Shown here: piece by piece, positions 36,391 to 45,845 of the stretch
How positions within the stretch are numbered: the first letter of the stretch is position 1
Layout of the letters: every line of letters starts with the position of its first letter
From: Rhizobium sp. Leaf453
GTDB taxonomy: Bacteria; Pseudomonadota; Alphaproteobacteria; Rhizobiales; Rhizobiaceae
NCBI RefSeq assembly: GCF_001425605.1
Contig: NZ_LMRG01000004.1
Span: 1,205-65,204 of the forward strand
Reading direction: 5' to 3'
Length of the DNA: 64,000 nucleotides
Program-made: the position numbers and the translations under genes
The notes under the pieces: generated by a model
Databases searched by the model: none
The model's input: the letters and a program-made list of their open reading frames with translations, nothing else
What the model was told of the DNA's origin: nothing

Positions 36391-37722
36391 TCAACTGCCT
36401 TCGCCCTTTTTCGGGGGCGGAGGCAGTGTCGTTTCGTCCGCCGGCCTGATCCTCAGCCGCGTGATGCGGTTCTTCACACGCTTCATGACGATGAAGCGCT
36501 TGCCGTAAAAGGTGAAAGCCTGACGCTCTTCCGGAATGGTCTTCGATTCATGGATGACAAGGCCGGCGACCGTAGTTGCCTCCTCGTCCGGCAGGTTCCA
36601 GTCCAGCGCACGGTTGAGATCGCGGATCGGCACGCTGCCATCGACCACGATCGAGCCATCGGCCTCCTGGCGCACGCCCTGGATTTCGAGATCGTGCTCA
36701 TCGGCGATATCGCCGACGATCTCCTCGAGAATGTCCTCCAGCGTCACCAGTCCCTGCACCTCGCCATACTCATCCACGACAATGGCGAAATGGGCCTTGC
36801 GGCGCAGGAAGGCGTTGAGTTGGTCCTTGAGATTGGTCGTGTCCGGCACGAACCAGGGCTTTTGCGTGATCCGGCTGATATCGAGATTTTCAGGCTGGAC
36901 GTCCGGTTCCGCCAGGGCTCGCAGAAGATCCTTGGCATGCACGACGCCGACAATATTGTCGGTCGCGCCGCGCCAGACCGGCATGCGGGTATAGGGACTT
37001 TCGAGCACGGCGCGAACATTGACCTCCGACGGGTCGTCCGCATTGATGCCGCGCATCGATGTGCGGTGGACCATGATATCGGAGACTTCGAGTTCGCCGA
37101 GATCGAGCACGCCGCCGAGCAGGTCACGATCGGCTTTGACCACGGCGCCTTCGCGATGCAGGAAATCGACGGCGCCGCGCAGTTCCTCATGCGCCGTCAG
37201 CATCGGCTTTTCCTTGGAGAATTCATAGCCGAACCAGCCGAGGATGAAGCGAACAAGCCGGTTGACGAGACTTGAAATCGGTCCGATCACAACAACGAAG
37301 AAACCGGCGAAGGGGGCCAGACCACGGGCCAACCGATCCGGCGAGGCAACGGCCCAACTCTTCGGCAGGACATCCGCGAAAATGACCAGAAGAAATGTCA
37401 TTGTCAGGGTCGCATAGAACACGCCCCACCAGCCAAAGGTGGGGATGAACAGTTCTGCGGCAAGCGTCGCGGCAAGAATGTTGACGATGTTCTTGCCGAG
37501 CAGCAGCGTGCCGATCAACCGATCCTGGCGGGTGTTCAGTTCCGTGACGAGGCGCGCGCGATCGTCACCATTGGCTTCCAGTGCATGCATGCGCGCCTGC
37601 GAGGCATTGACGAGAGCGGTTTCGGCCGTGGAGAAGAAGGCGGAGCAGACGAGCAGCACCAGAATGATGACCAGCACCGGCCATTCTTGCGCCAGAAAGC
37701 CGAGAACGCTCTCCACCGTCAT
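36391..37722 (-). CDS. CNNM-type transporter/CorC-HlyC protein (hemolysin-family)
   Basis: A 443-residue membrane protein. The N-terminal DUF21/CNNM domain has four spans ([39 protein letters not shown]), then two CBS domains ([43 protein letters not shown]), and a CorC_HlyC C-terminal domain ([20 protein letters not shown]). Such proteins act in Mg2+/Co2+ export. The gene follows aroB with a four-base overlap on the minus strand, so it is coupled to the shikimate genes. Its last codons ([10 protein letters not shown]) lie in a 13-bp stem hairpin. An ATP-binding role for the CBS pair is known for relatives. Confidence 0.92.
   Translation of the reverse strand: MTVESVLGFLAQEWPVLVIILVLLVCSAFFSTAETALVNASQARMHALEANGDDRARLVTELNTRQDRLIGTLLLGKNIVNILAATLAAELFIPTFGWWGVFYATLTMTFLLVIFADVLPKSWAVASPDRLARGLAPFAGFFVVVIGPISSLVNRLVRFILGWFGYEFSKEKPMLTAHEELRGAVDFLHREGAVVKADRDLLGGVLDLGELEVSDIMVHRTSMRGINADDPSEVNVRAVLESPYTRMPVWRGATDNIVGVVHAKDLLRALAEPDVQPENLDISRITQKPWFVPDTTNLKDQLNAFLRRKAHFAIVVDEYGEVQGLVTLEDILEEIVGDIADEHDLEIQGVRQEADGSIVVDGSVPIRDLNRALDWNLPDEEATTVAGLVIHESKTIPEERQAFTFYGKRFIVMKRVKNRITRLRIRPADETTLPPPPKKGEGS
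36394..36427. other. Large hairpin at the 3' end of corC
   Basis: ACTGCCTTCGCCC (36394-36406) pairs with 36415-36427, including one G-T pair, giving a 13-bp stem between two convergent genes. No T-run follows on either strand, so it may be an RNA-stabilising or Rho-related element. Confidence 0.4.
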
Positions 37723-38852
37723 GCCGGGTGCTTCTCCTTGAGAAAGGACAGAACTTCCGAAGCAGGCACATCATCGGCAACGAAAGACTGGCCGATGCCA
37801 CGCGTCAGGATGAAGGTCAGCTTGCCGCCCTTGACCTTCTTGTCCTGGGCGATCGCATCCATCAGCTTTTCAGCCGGCGGCAATCCGCCCGGAATATCGT
37901 TCATCCGCGTCGGCAGGCCGACGGTCTTCAGATGCGCCTCGACCCGCGTCGCATCATCCGGGCTTGCGAGGTTCATCCGCGCCGAGAACTGGTGTGCCAA
38001 TACCATGCCGATCGACACGCCTTCACCGTGCACCAGCCGCGCACCATCGTACTGCGTAGCGGCTTCCAGCGCATGACCGAAGGTGTGGCCGAGATTGAGA
38101 AGAGCGCGGCGGCCGTTCTCGCGCTCGTCGGCGGCGACGACATCGGCCTTGGCCTGGCAGCTGACGGCAATCGCCTCGATGCGGGCGTCCCCGCCGGCAA
38201 ACACGGCCTGCCAGTTCTTTTCCAGCCATTCGAAAAAGTCCGGTTTGTCGATCAGCCCATATTTCGCGACCTCGGCATAGCCAGCCTTGAACTCACGCGG
38301 GCTCAATGTGTCCAGCACATCCGTATCGGCCAGCACCAGATCAGGCTGATGGAAAACGCCGATCAGGTTCTTGCCGTGCGGCGAGTTGATGCCGGTCTTG
38401 CCGCCAACGGAGGAATCCACCTGGGCCAGCAGCGAAGTCGGGATCTGGATGAAGCGCGAGCCGCGCCGGGCGATGCCTGCCGCAAAGCCTGTCAGGTCGC
38501 CGATGACTCCGCCACCGAGCGCGATCACCGCATCATTGCGCTCGATACGCGCGCCGAGGATCGCCTCCACCGTCGGGATCAGATGCTCGAAGCTCTTGGT
38601 CTTTTCGCCGGCGGGCAGGATAAGCGAGACGGCATCGATCTCCCTCGCCTTGAGGCTAGCCATCAGCGGCTCGAGATAAAGCGGCGCGACATTCTCGTCG
38701 GTGATGACAGCCATCCGGCGACCCTTCAGCCGGCCGGCAATCTCGGCGGCGGCCGTGGCAATCAGCCCCGGGCCAATCAGGATGTCATAGGAGCGATCAC
38801 CCAGATCAACCCGGACGGTTTTCTGGGAGGCGGACAGGCTGGCACTGGTCAT
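37719..38852 (-). CDS. aroB: 3-dehydroquinate synthase
   Basis: The 377-residue enzyme makes 3-dehydroquinate from DAHP in the shikimate pathway, with NAD and a metal. Hallmarks are [49 protein letters not shown], and [20 protein letters not shown] with the metal His pair, followed by [14 protein letters not shown]. Length is typical. ATG 38852 is five bases past the aroK stop; an ATG 12 codons earlier would run into aroK and is rejected. The order aroK-aroB-corC on the minus strand is a common rhizobial operon. The 3' end overlaps corC by four bases. Confidence 0.96.
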   Translation of the reverse strand: MTSASLSASQKTVRVDLGDRSYDILIGPGLIATAAAEIAGRLKGRRMAVITDENVAPLYLEPLMASLKAREIDAVSLILPAGEKTKSFEHLIPTVEAILGARIERNDAVIALGGGVIGDLTGFAAGIARRGSRFIQIPTSLLAQVDSSVGGKTGINSPHGKNLIGVFHQPDLVLADTDVLDTLSPREFKAGYAEVAKYGLIDKPDFFEWLEKNWQAVFAGGDARIEAIAVSCQAKADVVAADERENGRRALLNLGHTFGHALEAATQYDGARLVHGEGVSIGMVLAHQFSARMNLASPDDATRVEAHLKTVGLPTRMNDIPGGLPPAEKLMDAIAQDKKVKGGKLTFILTRGIGQSFVADDVPASEVLSFLKEKHPA

Positions 38853-38856
38853 GGCT

Positions 38857-39435
38857 TCACTTCTTCGAAATCGTGGCGAGAGCGGCAAGAACCTCTTCCA
38901 CCATCACCTCTTTCTTGACATCACGGGAAAGCACGGTGAGATCCGCTTCCGCATAGACCGGATAGCGAGCGTGCATGAGGTTTTCGAGCGTCTGCCTGGG
39001 GTTCTCGGTTTTCAGCAACGGTCGCGTGTCGCGCTTGTTGACACGTTCCCACAGAACATCGAGCTCGGCATTGAGCCAGACGGACAGGCCGTGGCGCTTG
39101 ATATGCTTGCGTGTGCGCTCGTTGATATAGGCGCCGCCGCCGGTGGAAACGACGCGCGGACCGGAATGCAGCAGGCGTTTGATTACCCGCGCTTCCAGCG
39201 CGCGAAATTCTTCTTCGCCGTAGGCGGCAAAGAGTTCGCTGATCGTCATGCGGGAAACGCGTTCAATCTCATGGTCGGAATCGACGAAGGGAACACCGAG
39301 TGCCGCTGCCGTCAGCCGGCCGATTGCCGATTTACCGGCGCCCATCAACCCAACGAAAACGAGGTTCCGTCGCCCCAGTGCGGCCTTCGCCTGCTCGATC
39401 AGCACCTCGGAAACCGGTTCGATCACGTCGCTCAT
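38857..39435 (-). CDS. aroK: Shikimate kinase
   Basis: A 192-residue kinase that phosphorylates shikimate. Walker A is GLMGAGKSA (about residues 29-37), the shikimate-binding DSDHEIER follows, [11 protein letters not shown] contains the GGG loop, and the LID has [20 protein letters not shown] 39435 gives an N-terminal extension of about 20 residues before the kinase fold ([20 protein letters not shown]), as in rhizobial AroK. It is the first gene of aroK-aroB-corC and diverges from the small gene and xerD, leaving a 157-base shared promoter region. Confidence 0.95.
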   Translation of the reverse strand: MSDVIEPVSEVLIEQAKAALGRRNLVFVGLMGAGKSAIGRLTAAALGVPFVDSDHEIERVSRMTISELFAAYGEEEFRALEARVIKRLLHSGPRVVSTGGGAYINERTRKHIKRHGLSVWLNAELDVLWERVNKRDTRPLLKTENPRQTLENLMHARYPVYAEADLTVLSRDVKKEVMVEEVLAALATISKK

Positions 39436-39592
39436 GCAGTTTCAATTTCCCCATTCTCCTCCGGTATCGACAAATCGACGGGAAGCGTCAAGAGATGGCC
39501 TATAGATGAGACATGGAAGCCCGCCGCAAATCCGCCGTTCTTGCACTTGCAAACGGCCGTGGTCATAGTGACGGCCAGTCGAGGATTTGAAA

Positions 39593-39742
39593 ATGCCCAC
39601 CCTGTTCCGGTTCCTGTTCATCTGCGCCCTCATCGTCGGGGTGATCTATGGAACCATGGTGGCACTGGTGACGTTCGTCGATCCGGTCGAGCGTGACGTC
39701 ACCATCCGCATCCCCTCCGAGCGGGTCAACAAGACGCCATGA
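39593..39742 (+). CDS. Small membrane protein translationally coupled to xerD
   Basis: A 49-residue protein starting [20 protein letters not shown], with one membrane span (about residues 3-27), then a charged tail [19 protein letters not shown] 39593 follows AGGATTTGAAA. The stop overlaps the xerD start as ATGA, which fixes the reading frame and indicates coupling. I recall similar short proteins upstream of xerD in rhizobia; this is not checked. Function unknown. Confidence 0.78.
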   Translation: MPTLFRFLFICALIVGVIYGTMVALVTFVDPVERDVTIRIPSERVNKTP

Positions 39743-40695
39743 TCGACCTTTCCGCCGCCCACATGGAATCCTTCCTGGAGATGATGAGCGCCGAACGCGG
39801 CGCGGCCAACAACACGCTCTTATCGTACGAACGCGACCTGGAAGACGCCTATTCGTTCCTCAAGCAGCGCGGCATCAAGCCGACCGAGGCAGGCTCCGAC
39901 GATCTGCGCGCTTATCTCGCCCATCTGGCGCAACAGGGTTTCAAGGCATCCTCGCAGGCCCGCCGCCTTTCGGCGCTCAGGCAATTCTACAAGTTCCTCT
40001 ATGCTGAAGGCCTGCGCACGGACGATCCGACCGGCATTCTCGATGCTCCGAAAAAGGCGCGGACGCTGCCGAAAATCCTGAGTATCGACGATGTGTCGAA
40101 GCTGATCGGCCAGGCGGAGCAGGAAGCGGCGGCAGGCGGCGACGATCCTGTAGCGCGGCTGCGCATGCATGCGCTGATCGAGCTTCTTTATGCAACGGGC
40201 ATGCGCGTGAGCGAACTCGTCTCGCTGCCCGCTTCCGTGCTTGCCCAGAACGGACGCTTCCTCGTCATCAAGGGCAAGGGAAACAAGGAGCGGCTGGTGC
40301 CTTTGTCGCATGCGGCGGTCCGGGCGATGCAGGCCTATGGCGAGGCGATGGCGCGCGACAATGCGGCCCGGAAGACACCGCCCACCGAAAGCCCCTGGCT
40401 GTTTCCATCCGTCGGCAAGGCCGGCTACCTTCCGCGCCAGGTCTTTGCCCGCGATCTCAAGTCGCTCGCCGCCCGTGCGGGCATTCGCGTGGCGGCAATC
40501 TCTCCGCATGTGCTGCGCCATGCCTTTGCCAGCCACCTTCTGGCGAATGGAGCGGACCTGCGCGCGGTGCAGGAACTTCTCGGACATTCGGACATTTCAA
40601 CGACACAAATCTATACCCATGTACTGGAAGAGCGGCTGCATCAGTTGGTCCAAAACCACCACCCTCTTGCCAAACAGGCGAAAAAACAGGATTAG
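39739..40695 (+). CDS. xerD: Tyrosine site-specific recombinase XerD
   Basis: XerD, with XerC, resolves chromosome dimers at dif under FtsK control. The 318-residue protein has an N-terminal core-binding domain ([30 protein letters not shown]) and a catalytic domain with the Arg in [10 protein letters not shown], the Lys in [13 protein letters not shown], the box [15 protein letters not shown] with His and Arg, the His in GHSDISTTQ, and the nucleophile Tyr in IYTHV. The length fits chromosomal XerD (about 300-320). The start is fixed by the four-base overlap with the small gene. It is a housekeeping recombinase; no phage features surround it. Confidence 0.95.
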   Translation: MIDLSAAHMESFLEMMSAERGAANNTLLSYERDLEDAYSFLKQRGIKPTEAGSDDLRAYLAHLAQQGFKASSQARRLSALRQFYKFLYAEGLRTDDPTGILDAPKKARTLPKILSIDDVSKLIGQAEQEAAAGGDDPVARLRMHALIELLYATGMRVSELVSLPASVLAQNGRFLVIKGKGNKERLVPLSHAAVRAMQAYGEAMARDNAARKTPPTESPWLFPSVGKAGYLPRQVFARDLKSLAARAGIRVAAISPHVLRHAFASHLLANGADLRAVQELLGHSDISTTQIYTHVLEERLHQLVQNHHPLAKQAKKQD

Positions 40696-40772
40696 GAGCG
40701 CCAGAACCCTTCGCGTAGACTTGGATCACCCTGTCCGCGGACACTGGCGCAATATGATCGGAAACGCATCAC

Positions 40773-41726
40773 ATGCACAATTATCTCGATTTCGAAAAAC
40801 CCATCTCCGATCTCGAAGGCAAGATTCATGAGCTGAAGAAAATTGCCAGCGAAGACGAGAGCATCGACACCGCTGACGAGGTCGAGCGCCTGGAAGTGCG
40901 CGCCCGCGAGGCGATGGCCGAAATCTATTCCAAGCTGAATCCCTGGCAGAAGACGCAGGTCGCGCGCCATCCGCAGCGTCCGCATTTCCAGGAATATGCC
41001 GCGAGCCTGTTCACGGAATTCACCCCGCTTGCCGGCGACCGCAAGTTTGCCAATGACGAAGCGATTCAGGCCGGTCTCGCCCGCTTCCGCGGCACGCCGG
41101 TCGCCGTCATCGGCCAGGAAAAGGGCAACGACACCAAGTCGCGCATCAAGCACAATTTCGGCAGCGCTCGTCCGGAAGGTTATCGCAAGGCTATCCGCGT
41201 CATGGAAATGGCCGATCGCTTCGGCCTGCCCCTGATCACGCTGATAGATACGGCCGGCGCCTATCCGGGTATCGGCGCGGAAGAACGCGGCCAGGCGGAA
41301 GCCATCGCCCGCTCGACGGAAATGTGCCTCAACATGAAGGTTCCGATCGTGTCCGTCGTCATCGGCGAAGGCGGCTCGGGCGGCGCGATCGCCATTGCCA
41401 CCGGCAGCCGCGTCTACATGCTGGAGCACGCGATCTACAGCGTCATCTCGCCGGAAGGCGCGGCATCCATCCTCTGGCGCGACTCGACACGTGCCAAGGA
41501 AGCCGCGACCAACATGAAGATCACCGCCGAAGACCTGAAATCCCTCGGAATCATCGACGGCATCATCGCCGAACCGGTCGGCGGCGCCCATCGTGACCCG
41601 GATGCGGTCATCGAGAAGACCGGAACCGTGATTGCAGATGCGCTGAAGGAGCTTTCCGGCCGCACGGGCGAACAGCTGCGTTCCGATCGCCGGCAGAAAT
41701 ATCTGAGCATAGGCCGTCAGCTTTAA
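40773..41726 (+). CDS. accA: Acetyl-CoA carboxylase carboxyltransferase subunit alpha
   Basis: The 317-residue AccA forms, with AccD, the carboxyltransferase that makes malonyl-CoA for fatty-acid synthesis. The N-terminal helical segment [18 protein letters not shown] is typical. Crotonase-fold hallmarks are [50 protein letters not shown], and [20 protein letters not shown], with the [18 protein letters not shown] acyl pocket. Length is normal. It follows xerD after a 77-base spacer. AccD is not in the window. Confidence 0.96.
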   Translation: MHNYLDFEKPISDLEGKIHELKKIASEDESIDTADEVERLEVRAREAMAEIYSKLNPWQKTQVARHPQRPHFQEYAASLFTEFTPLAGDRKFANDEAIQAGLARFRGTPVAVIGQEKGNDTKSRIKHNFGSARPEGYRKAIRVMEMADRFGLPLITLIDTAGAYPGIGAEERGQAEAIARSTEMCLNMKVPIVSVVIGEGGSGGAIAIATGSRVYMLEHAIYSVISPEGAASILWRDSTRAKEAATNMKITAEDLKSLGIIDGIIAEPVGGAHRDPDAVIEKTGTVIADALKELSGRTGEQLRSDRRQKYLSIGRQL

Positions 41727-41927
41727 TCAAATTTCATGGATTCGGCGGGCTGGACGCGGCAAACTCGGCTTGGCGTCCAACCTTGGCCATATTCCTGCGC
41801 TCTGGAACGATTGGGGCAAGGCGGCTCTGCAAGGTTAATATTTTGTGAAGTATAAGGACGTATTGATTCCGGTGCTCCGCCTTCAGGAATCGAAGCGTCT
41901 GATTGTATTCATAATGGGCTTTCGCTG

Positions 41928-43637
41928 ATGCGTCTGAAAAACCTTGTCGTTACCGCTGCCGTCGCCGCCCTGCTTGCAGGCTGCACGAACGAGACGCTCG
42001 ATACCTTCGACAAGGCCGAGGTCAACATCAAGAGCGTCAAGAACAAGACGACTTACGAGCTTTCCGGTCGCATCGTTGCGAACATGCAGTCGGCGAACAT
42101 GCCGAAGACCTCGCCGATCATGATCCGCATCTTCAAGGAAGAAGGTGCGCTCGAAATCTGGAAGGCAGACGCCACCAATCGCTTTGCCAAGCTGCGCGAA
42201 TACAAGATCTGCGCCTGGTCCGGCAAGCTTGGCCCGAAGGTGAAGGAAGGCGACCGGCAGGCGCCGGAAGGCTTCTATCCAATCAATCCCGGGCAGATGA
42301 ACCCGAATTCCAGCTACTATCTCGCCATCAACACAGGCTTCCCGAACCGCTATGACGCGGCCAATGGCCGTCACGGTACGAACCTGATGATCCACGGCGC
42401 CTGCTCGTCGTCCGGCTGCTATTCGATGACCGACGAGCAGATGCAGGAAATCTTTGCCCTGGCGCGCGACGCTTACAAGGGTGGCCAGCAGTCGATCCAG
42501 TTGCAGGCCCTGCCCTTCCGCATGACGGCCGAGAACATGGCGCGTCACAAGAACAGCCCGCATATCGAATTCTGGAAGATGCTGAAGACCGGCTACGACC
42601 AGTTCGAAATCACCAAGCGGCCGCCGGAAGTCAACATCTGCGAGAAGAAGTATGTCTTCAACCAGCAGACCGACGGCAAGTTCAGCCCCGGCGGACAATG
42701 CCCCGCCATGTCAACGCCATCGACGATGCAGGTTGCTCTGGCGAACTACAACAAGAAATATGACGACGATTACACCAAAGCGCTGAAGAAGTACGAGGGT
42801 ATGGTGTGGTATGAGCCGAGCGAAGGCGAGCGCAAGGCAATCGTCGCCAAGGATCGCGTCGGCAAGGAACTCGCCTACGCGCCGACCGGCCGTTCCATCG
42901 ACGCCGGCAAACTGATGAAGGCCGAGGATCTCGCGAAACTCGAAGCCCGTCGCGCTGAACTGGCCGAAGCCAAGAAGGCGATCGAACTGCAGACCGCGGA
43001 ACTCGAAAAGAGCACGCGCGGCGGAAAGAGCATTCCGGTTCCGGCGCAGAACCCGCTGCCACGCCCGGTCGAGCAGGCCTCGACCGAAGAATTGACCACG
43101 ACGAAGACCGGCTTCTGGAGCCTGTTCGCCAAGAATGGTTCGCAAGCCCAGCGACTCGAGCCCGCAACTCCATCGGAGCTGAGCCCCACAGGCCAAAATG
43201 CTGCCGGAGCGGTTGCCCAGACACCGGAGAATGCCGCCAAGACCAAGGCCGCAGCCACGGAAACAGCCGCCGTGAAACCCTCTGACGCGGCGGCACAGGA
43301 TGCCGCAGCGCTCCAGCAGACACCTGTAGAACAGGCAGCACCCGCGAAAAAAGGCTTTTGGGGAAGCCTGTTTTCCAAGAGCGAGACATCGCAGACTGTG
43401 ACGGCGGTTGCCACAGCGCCCGTGAACCCCGCCGCCGAGCAGCAGAATGCCGAGCAGAAGCCTGTCGCAAAGACCATGCAACAACAGCCGCAGGCAGCTG
43501 CTAAGGCCAAGACTGAAACAGCGGTAAAGCCGGCCGCTGCCGGGCAGGACACTGCGGCAACGGAAAGCTCCCCTGCGGAGCAAGTCGTTGCCGAGCAGCC
43601 GAAGAAGCGTCCCTTCTGGAAAATCTGGGGCAATTGA
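41928..43637 (+). CDS. Lipoprotein L,D-transpeptidase (YkuD-like)
   Basis: A 569-residue precursor with the lipobox LLAGC (lipidated Cys19). The catalytic YkuD-like domain has MIRIFKEEGALEIWKADA and the active-site segment NLMIHGACSSSGCYSMTDEQ (about residues 145-165), where the Cys after SSSG and the His are catalytic in this family. Such enzymes form 3-3 cross-links or attach outer-membrane proteins in rhizobia. The long C-terminal half is Ala/Gln/Pro/Thr-rich and probably disordered. It holds three short aromatic motifs: GFWSLF, GFWGSLF and PFWKIWG, at about residues 394, 475 and 563. ATG 41928 is the first Met. The stop overlaps the tusA start. Confidence 0.9.
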   Translation: MRLKNLVVTAAVAALLAGCTNETLDTFDKAEVNIKSVKNKTTYELSGRIVANMQSANMPKTSPIMIRIFKEEGALEIWKADATNRFAKLREYKICAWSGKLGPKVKEGDRQAPEGFYPINPGQMNPNSSYYLAINTGFPNRYDAANGRHGTNLMIHGACSSSGCYSMTDEQMQEIFALARDAYKGGQQSIQLQALPFRMTAENMARHKNSPHIEFWKMLKTGYDQFEITKRPPEVNICEKKYVFNQQTDGKFSPGGQCPAMSTPSTMQVALANYNKKYDDDYTKALKKYEGMVWYEPSEGERKAIVAKDRVGKELAYAPTGRSIDAGKLMKAEDLAKLEARRAELAEAKKAIELQTAELEKSTRGGKSIPVPAQNPLPRPVEQASTEELTTTKTGFWSLFAKNGSQAQRLEPATPSELSPTGQNAAGAVAQTPENAAKTKAAATETAAVKPSDAAAQDAAALQQTPVEQAAPAKKGFWGSLFSKSETSQTVTAVATAPVNPAAEQQNAEQKPVAKTMQQQPQAAAKAKTETAVKPAAAGQDTAATESSPAEQVVAEQPKKRPFWKIWGN

Positions 43638-43873
43638 TGCCCGACGAGACCAGCCTGATCTATGACCTCAAGGGGCTGAAATGCCCCTTGCCTGTGCTCC
43701 GGACGCGTAAGCGCATGCTCACGCTCGCGCCGGGTACGCTGATCACCGTCGAGACCACCGATCCCTTGGCTGTGATCGACATTCCGCATTTCTGCAATGA
43801 GGACGGCCACACGCTGGAACGGTCGGAAACCTTTACCGGCGGGCACCGCTTCGTCATCCGCCGGAAAGACTGA
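43637..43873 (+). CDS. tusA: TusA-family sulfur carrier protein
   Basis: A 78-residue SirA/TusA-type protein. The sulfur-carrying Cys is Cys16 in LKGLKCPLPVLRTRKRM, the CPxP motif of the family, followed by APGTLITVETTDPLAVIDIPHFC and a C-terminal HRFVIRR strand. Such proteins carry persulfide for tRNA thiolation or molybdenum cofactor. The ATG at 43637 overlaps the TGA of the upstream gene by one base; a TTG at 43634 would also be in frame but is less likely. It is unusual to find tusA coupled to a transpeptidase gene. Confidence 0.93.
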   Translation: MPDETSLIYDLKGLKCPLPVLRTRKRMLTLAPGTLITVETTDPLAVIDIPHFCNEDGHTLERSETFTGGHRFVIRRKD

Positions 43874-43878
43874 ACCGT

Positions 43879-44613
43879 CTAATCGGCCTCGCCATCATCG
43901 GCCGCCAGATTGTGGTCGCGCCATGCATCCTTCGGAATCTCATCGCCTACCTGGAACGCAAATTGGGCGACACCGGCCAGATCCTGTCTGGCCTCGCAGG
44001 TGAAAGACACATTGTACCAATGTTGCTTGCTGCGGAACGCAGCACCGTCCGCCTCCACCCTGTTTCCCGCCTGTCTCGTCTCCGCCATTGCATAGGCAAC
44101 CAGGAAGTCCGGCTTCAAGGTGGGCTTCCACGCATGGATCTGTTCCATCGCTTCGATATTGCAGAGTTGAACGATGCGTTCAGATACGACCAGCGTCTTC
44201 ATTGCCTTCGCCGCCTTGGCGCTGCGCGGATCGGCAAGCACGGAAGCCGCCATCAAGTGCGTTGCGTGGATCATGCCGGCAGCCGTCGCACTAGCAGGCC
44301 GATCCGTTGTCAGCTTTATAAACTCGGGTGATTTTGTCTCGGGCTGGCGGTCGGATGGCAGGTCCGCGGATTTCAGTACCGGTGTCGCCGCTTGGAGCTC
44401 TTCGCGTACCGCATCGAATTCCTGTGGCGTCACGACATCAACAGTGACGCTGTTTTCCGGGGATAGCAACAGCGGTGGCGGCGCGACGACCAGCAACAGC
44501 GCCAGTCCAAGCAGGACATGAACGACGAGGGACGCACCCAAGCTCCAGCGCGAGTTGGGCTCTCCCGGATGCACCGGCCTGATGCCGATCCCCTCACCCG
44601 CTGCGAAAGCCAT
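43879..44613 (-). CDS. DUF930 domain membrane protein
   Basis: A 244-residue protein with one N-terminal span (SLVVHVLLGLALLLVVAPP, about residues 28-46), an extended linker, and a C-terminal DUF930 domain (DPRSAKAAKAMKTLVVSERIVQLCNIEAMEQIH, then FTCEARQDLAGVAQFAFQVG). The fold and role of DUF930 are unknown; two Cys residues could form a disulfide in the periplasm. The N-terminal layout resembles TonB-like proteins, with a span then a Pro-rich segment. Starts at ATG 44613 and follows cobW and dac on the minus strand. Confidence 0.84.
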   Translation of the reverse strand: MAFAAGEGIGIRPVHPGEPNSRWSLGASLVVHVLLGLALLLVVAPPPLLLSPENSVTVDVVTPQEFDAVREELQAATPVLKSADLPSDRQPETKSPEFIKLTTDRPASATAAGMIHATHLMAASVLADPRSAKAAKAMKTLVVSERIVQLCNIEAMEQIHAWKPTLKPDFLVAYAMAETRQAGNRVEADGAAFRSKQHWYNVSFTCEARQDLAGVAQFAFQVGDEIPKDAWRDHNLAADDGEAD

Positions 44614-44634
44614 CTCCGCCCCTGTTTCCGTCGG

Positions 44635-45816
44635 CTACATCCTGAGGCCCGGCACGGCCAGCGGATTGTCCTCCAGCGCCTGCCGGTCCGGCCGGTCAAT
44701 GCGTGGCTTGCCGGTGAAGGCGTCGAACAGGTCACGCACGAAGGCTTCCGGCAGGTCCTTGGTGATCAGCACCATGCGCGTGCGGCGATCGGCGGGGTCC
44801 GGCCAGACCGCCATGCGCTGCGGTGCGTGAAAAACGGTTTGCACCCCGTGCAGGATCAGCGGCCTGTCAGGATTATCCGACATGGACACGATAGCCTTCA
44901 TCCTGAGCAGCTTCTCGCCATGGGCCGAGCGCAGCAGGTCGATGAACATTTCCAGTGCCATCGGATCGATCGGCCGGTCATGGACAATGCTGAAGGACCG
45001 GATGTCTGCGCCATGGCGGTTGGCGTCGTGATGATGACGATGGTGGTGGTCATCATGTCCATGATGATCGTGGTCGTGATCATAATGCTCGTGACCGCAA
45101 TCGTGGTCGTGGTGATGATCCGCATGGTCGTGATCAGCCACCGCCTCGTCCTGCAGCCAGCGGCCGACATCGGCGATCTTGGTGGCGGGATCATAGAGGC
45201 CGCAATGGAAGAGTTCGGCCTTGCCGGCTTCCGGAAGATCACCATCGATCATCGGCGCGCGGGGATTGAGGTCTCGCAAGCGCGCCTTGAGATTGATGAC
45301 GGCATCCGGCGTCGCCAGCGACAGCTTGCTGATCACCAGCCGGTCGGCCATGGCGACCTGCTTGACGGCTTCCTCATGATGATCGAGCGTCGACAGTCCG
45401 TTGACCGCATCGACGACGGTGACCACGCCATCGAGCCGATAACTCTGGGCGATGATGGGATTTCCCATGACCGACTGCAGCACGGGGGCCGGATCGGCAA
45501 GACCGGTGGTTTCGATGACGACGCGCTTCAGCGGCTTGATCTTGCCTGTCTGCATCCGGTCCATCAAGTCGGCCAGCGTATCGACGAGTTCGCCGCGCAC
45601 GGTGCAGCAGAGGCAGCCGTCCGATAGCTCGATGATGCCGTCACTGGAGGCCTCGACCAAAAGATGATCGAGCGAGACATCGCCGAATTCGTTGATGATC
45701 ACGGCGGTATCGGTAAGGTCCGGATCCTTCAGCAGCCGATTGAGAAGCGAGGTCTTTCCAGCACCGAGGAAGCCGGTGAGGATCGAAACCGGCACGGCAT
45801 TGAGAACAAGGCTCAT
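44635..45816 (-). CDS. CobW/G3E-type GTPase (COG0523 metal chaperone)
   Basis: A 393-residue G3E GTPase. Walker A is ILTGFLGAGKTSL (about residues 12-24), the metal-binding CxCC is in SDGCLCCTVRGEL, the G3 motif VIETTGLADPAP and the guanine-specificity SKLSLAT are seen. A long His/Asp-rich insertion (about residues 228-268, for example DHDHADHHHDHDCGHEHYD) is typical of zinc or cobalt chaperones. The C-terminal CobW_C domain follows (PLILHGVQTVFHAPQRM). The DUF930 gene lies downstream and dac upstream. The metal is not determinable here; no Zur box was sought systematically. Confidence 0.9.
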   Translation of the reverse strand: MSLVLNAVPVSILTGFLGAGKTSLLNRLLKDPDLTDTAVIINEFGDVSLDHLLVEASSDGIIELSDGCLCCTVRGELVDTLADLMDRMQTGKIKPLKRVVIETTGLADPAPVLQSVMGNPIIAQSYRLDGVVTVVDAVNGLSTLDHHEEAVKQVAMADRLVISKLSLATPDAVINLKARLRDLNPRAPMIDGDLPEAGKAELFHCGLYDPATKIADVGRWLQDEAVADHDHADHHHDHDCGHEHYDHDHDHHGHDDHHHRHHHDANRHGADIRSFSIVHDRPIDPMALEMFIDLLRSAHGEKLLRMKAIVSMSDNPDRPLILHGVQTVFHAPQRMAVWPDPADRRTRMVLITKDLPEAFVRDLFDAFTGKPRIDRPDRQALEDNPLAVPGLRM

Positions 45817-45845
45817 GGATTATCCGATCGGATTATGCGGGGATT

